This document shows positions 5,741-5,836 of a stretch of 5,836 nt of DNA, piece by piece. Source of the stretch: DATEPR01 sp036503065 (GTDB lineage: Bacteria > Actinomycetota > Actinomycetes > Mycobacteriales > Pseudonocardiaceae); the NCBI GenBank assembly GCA_036503065.1, contig DASXXM010000296.1, forward strand, positions 1 through 5,836. The letters run 5' to 3'. The first letter of the stretch is position 1; each line of letters starts with the position of its first letter. Made by a program: the position numbers and the translations under genes. Under the pieces are notes generated by a model. It did no database searches, was not told where the DNA came from, and was given only the letters and a program-made list of their open reading frames with translations.

Positions 5741-5795
5741 TTTCTCCTGGATCACATAACTTGCCAAAAGCGGCATGAAACCAGACTTTCCACAC
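5741..5795 (-). promoter_or_regulatory. Low-GC patch, probable promoter region of third SGNH gene
   Basis: This stretch is clearly lower in GC than its surroundings and sits between the terminator-like hairpin at 5805-5835 and the gene. On the minus strand GTTTCA and TATGTG (5758-5753) about 17 bp apart are the best hexamers, a weak match. A start here would give a leader of roughly 140 nt. The region could equally serve a divergent gene, but none begins in the window. Confidence 0.3.
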
Positions 5796-5806
5796 CAGGT
5801 ACCTGG
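5795..5806. promoter_or_regulatory. 12-bp perfect palindrome, possible operator
   Basis: CCAGGTACCTGG is perfectly symmetric and lies at the upstream edge of the low-GC promoter-like patch, overlapping the first bases of the next hairpin. It does not match a regulator motif I can name. Confidence 0.25.
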
Positions 5807-5835
5807 CCGGCCACGAAAGCGACTCGTGACCGGCC
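5805..5835 (-). terminator. Terminator-like hairpin for a gene beyond the right edge
   Basis: Arms 5805-5816 and 5824-5835 (GGCCGG-c-CACGA / TCGTG-a-CCGGCC) pair over 11 of 12 positions with one C-A mismatch and a 7-nt loop. No gene on the + strand leads into it, so the likeliest role is to end a minus-strand gene lying past 5836. No good U-tract follows. It supports a separate promoter for the gene starting at 5602. Confidence 0.45.
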
Positions 5836-5836
5836 C

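Noticed and set aside
5633..5836. Minus-strand frame open from the window edge to a TGA at 5635-5633
   Set aside because: Third-position composition is unlike the genes here, the residues match nothing I know, and two other frames are open over much of the same stretch; it also runs through terminator-like and promoter-like structure.

Overview
The window is very GC-rich, with strong G/C bias at third codon positions, GTG and possible CTG starts, GGAGG-type ribosome binding sites, and secreted multidomain enzymes with Pro/Thr linkers. It looks like chromosomal DNA from a filamentous or saprophytic actinobacterium. The Pseudonocardiales and Streptomyces relatives are plausible, but the sequence does not fix the genus.

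Layout, left to right. Positions 1-178 hold no gene I recognise, only a small hairpin. On the + strand, 179-703 is the N-terminal ~40% of an ArsB/SLC13-type ion permease that loses all family similarity at about 703; the open frame then runs by chance to 1018 on the antisense of the next gene. The rest is three secreted SGNH/GDSL-fold hydrolase genes, all on the minus strand. The first, 733-1821, is a carbohydrate esterase family 3-like acetylxylan esterase with a C-terminal family 2 cellulose-binding module. The second (2040-3821) and third (4061-5602) are paralogues with signal peptide, a small two-cysteine N-terminal module, a Pro/Thr/Ser linker and a C-terminal SGNH catalytic domain.

The gaps between the three genes are 218-239 bp and carry regulatory signals rather than genes. 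There is a near-ideal LacI-type palindrome just upstream of the CE3 gene, a 12-bp GC-rich hairpin between the first two genes, and a candidate promoter with CRP-like and other inverted repeats upstream of the second gene. At the right edge there is an imperfect terminator-like hairpin, a low-GC promoter-like patch and a leader with a second hairpin before the third gene. Each hydrolase is therefore probably transcribed separately, although read-through cannot be excluded.

The CE3-CBM2 enzyme fits plant cell-wall breakdown: deacetylating xylan while bound to cellulose, under sugar-responsive LacI-family control. The two paralogues keep Ser, Gly, Asn and His of the SGNH tetrad but both lack the Asp three residues before the His. 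Their substrate is unknown. The most interesting points are the paired N-terminal module, the shared missing Asp, the LacI-like operator and the broken permease at the cluster edge.
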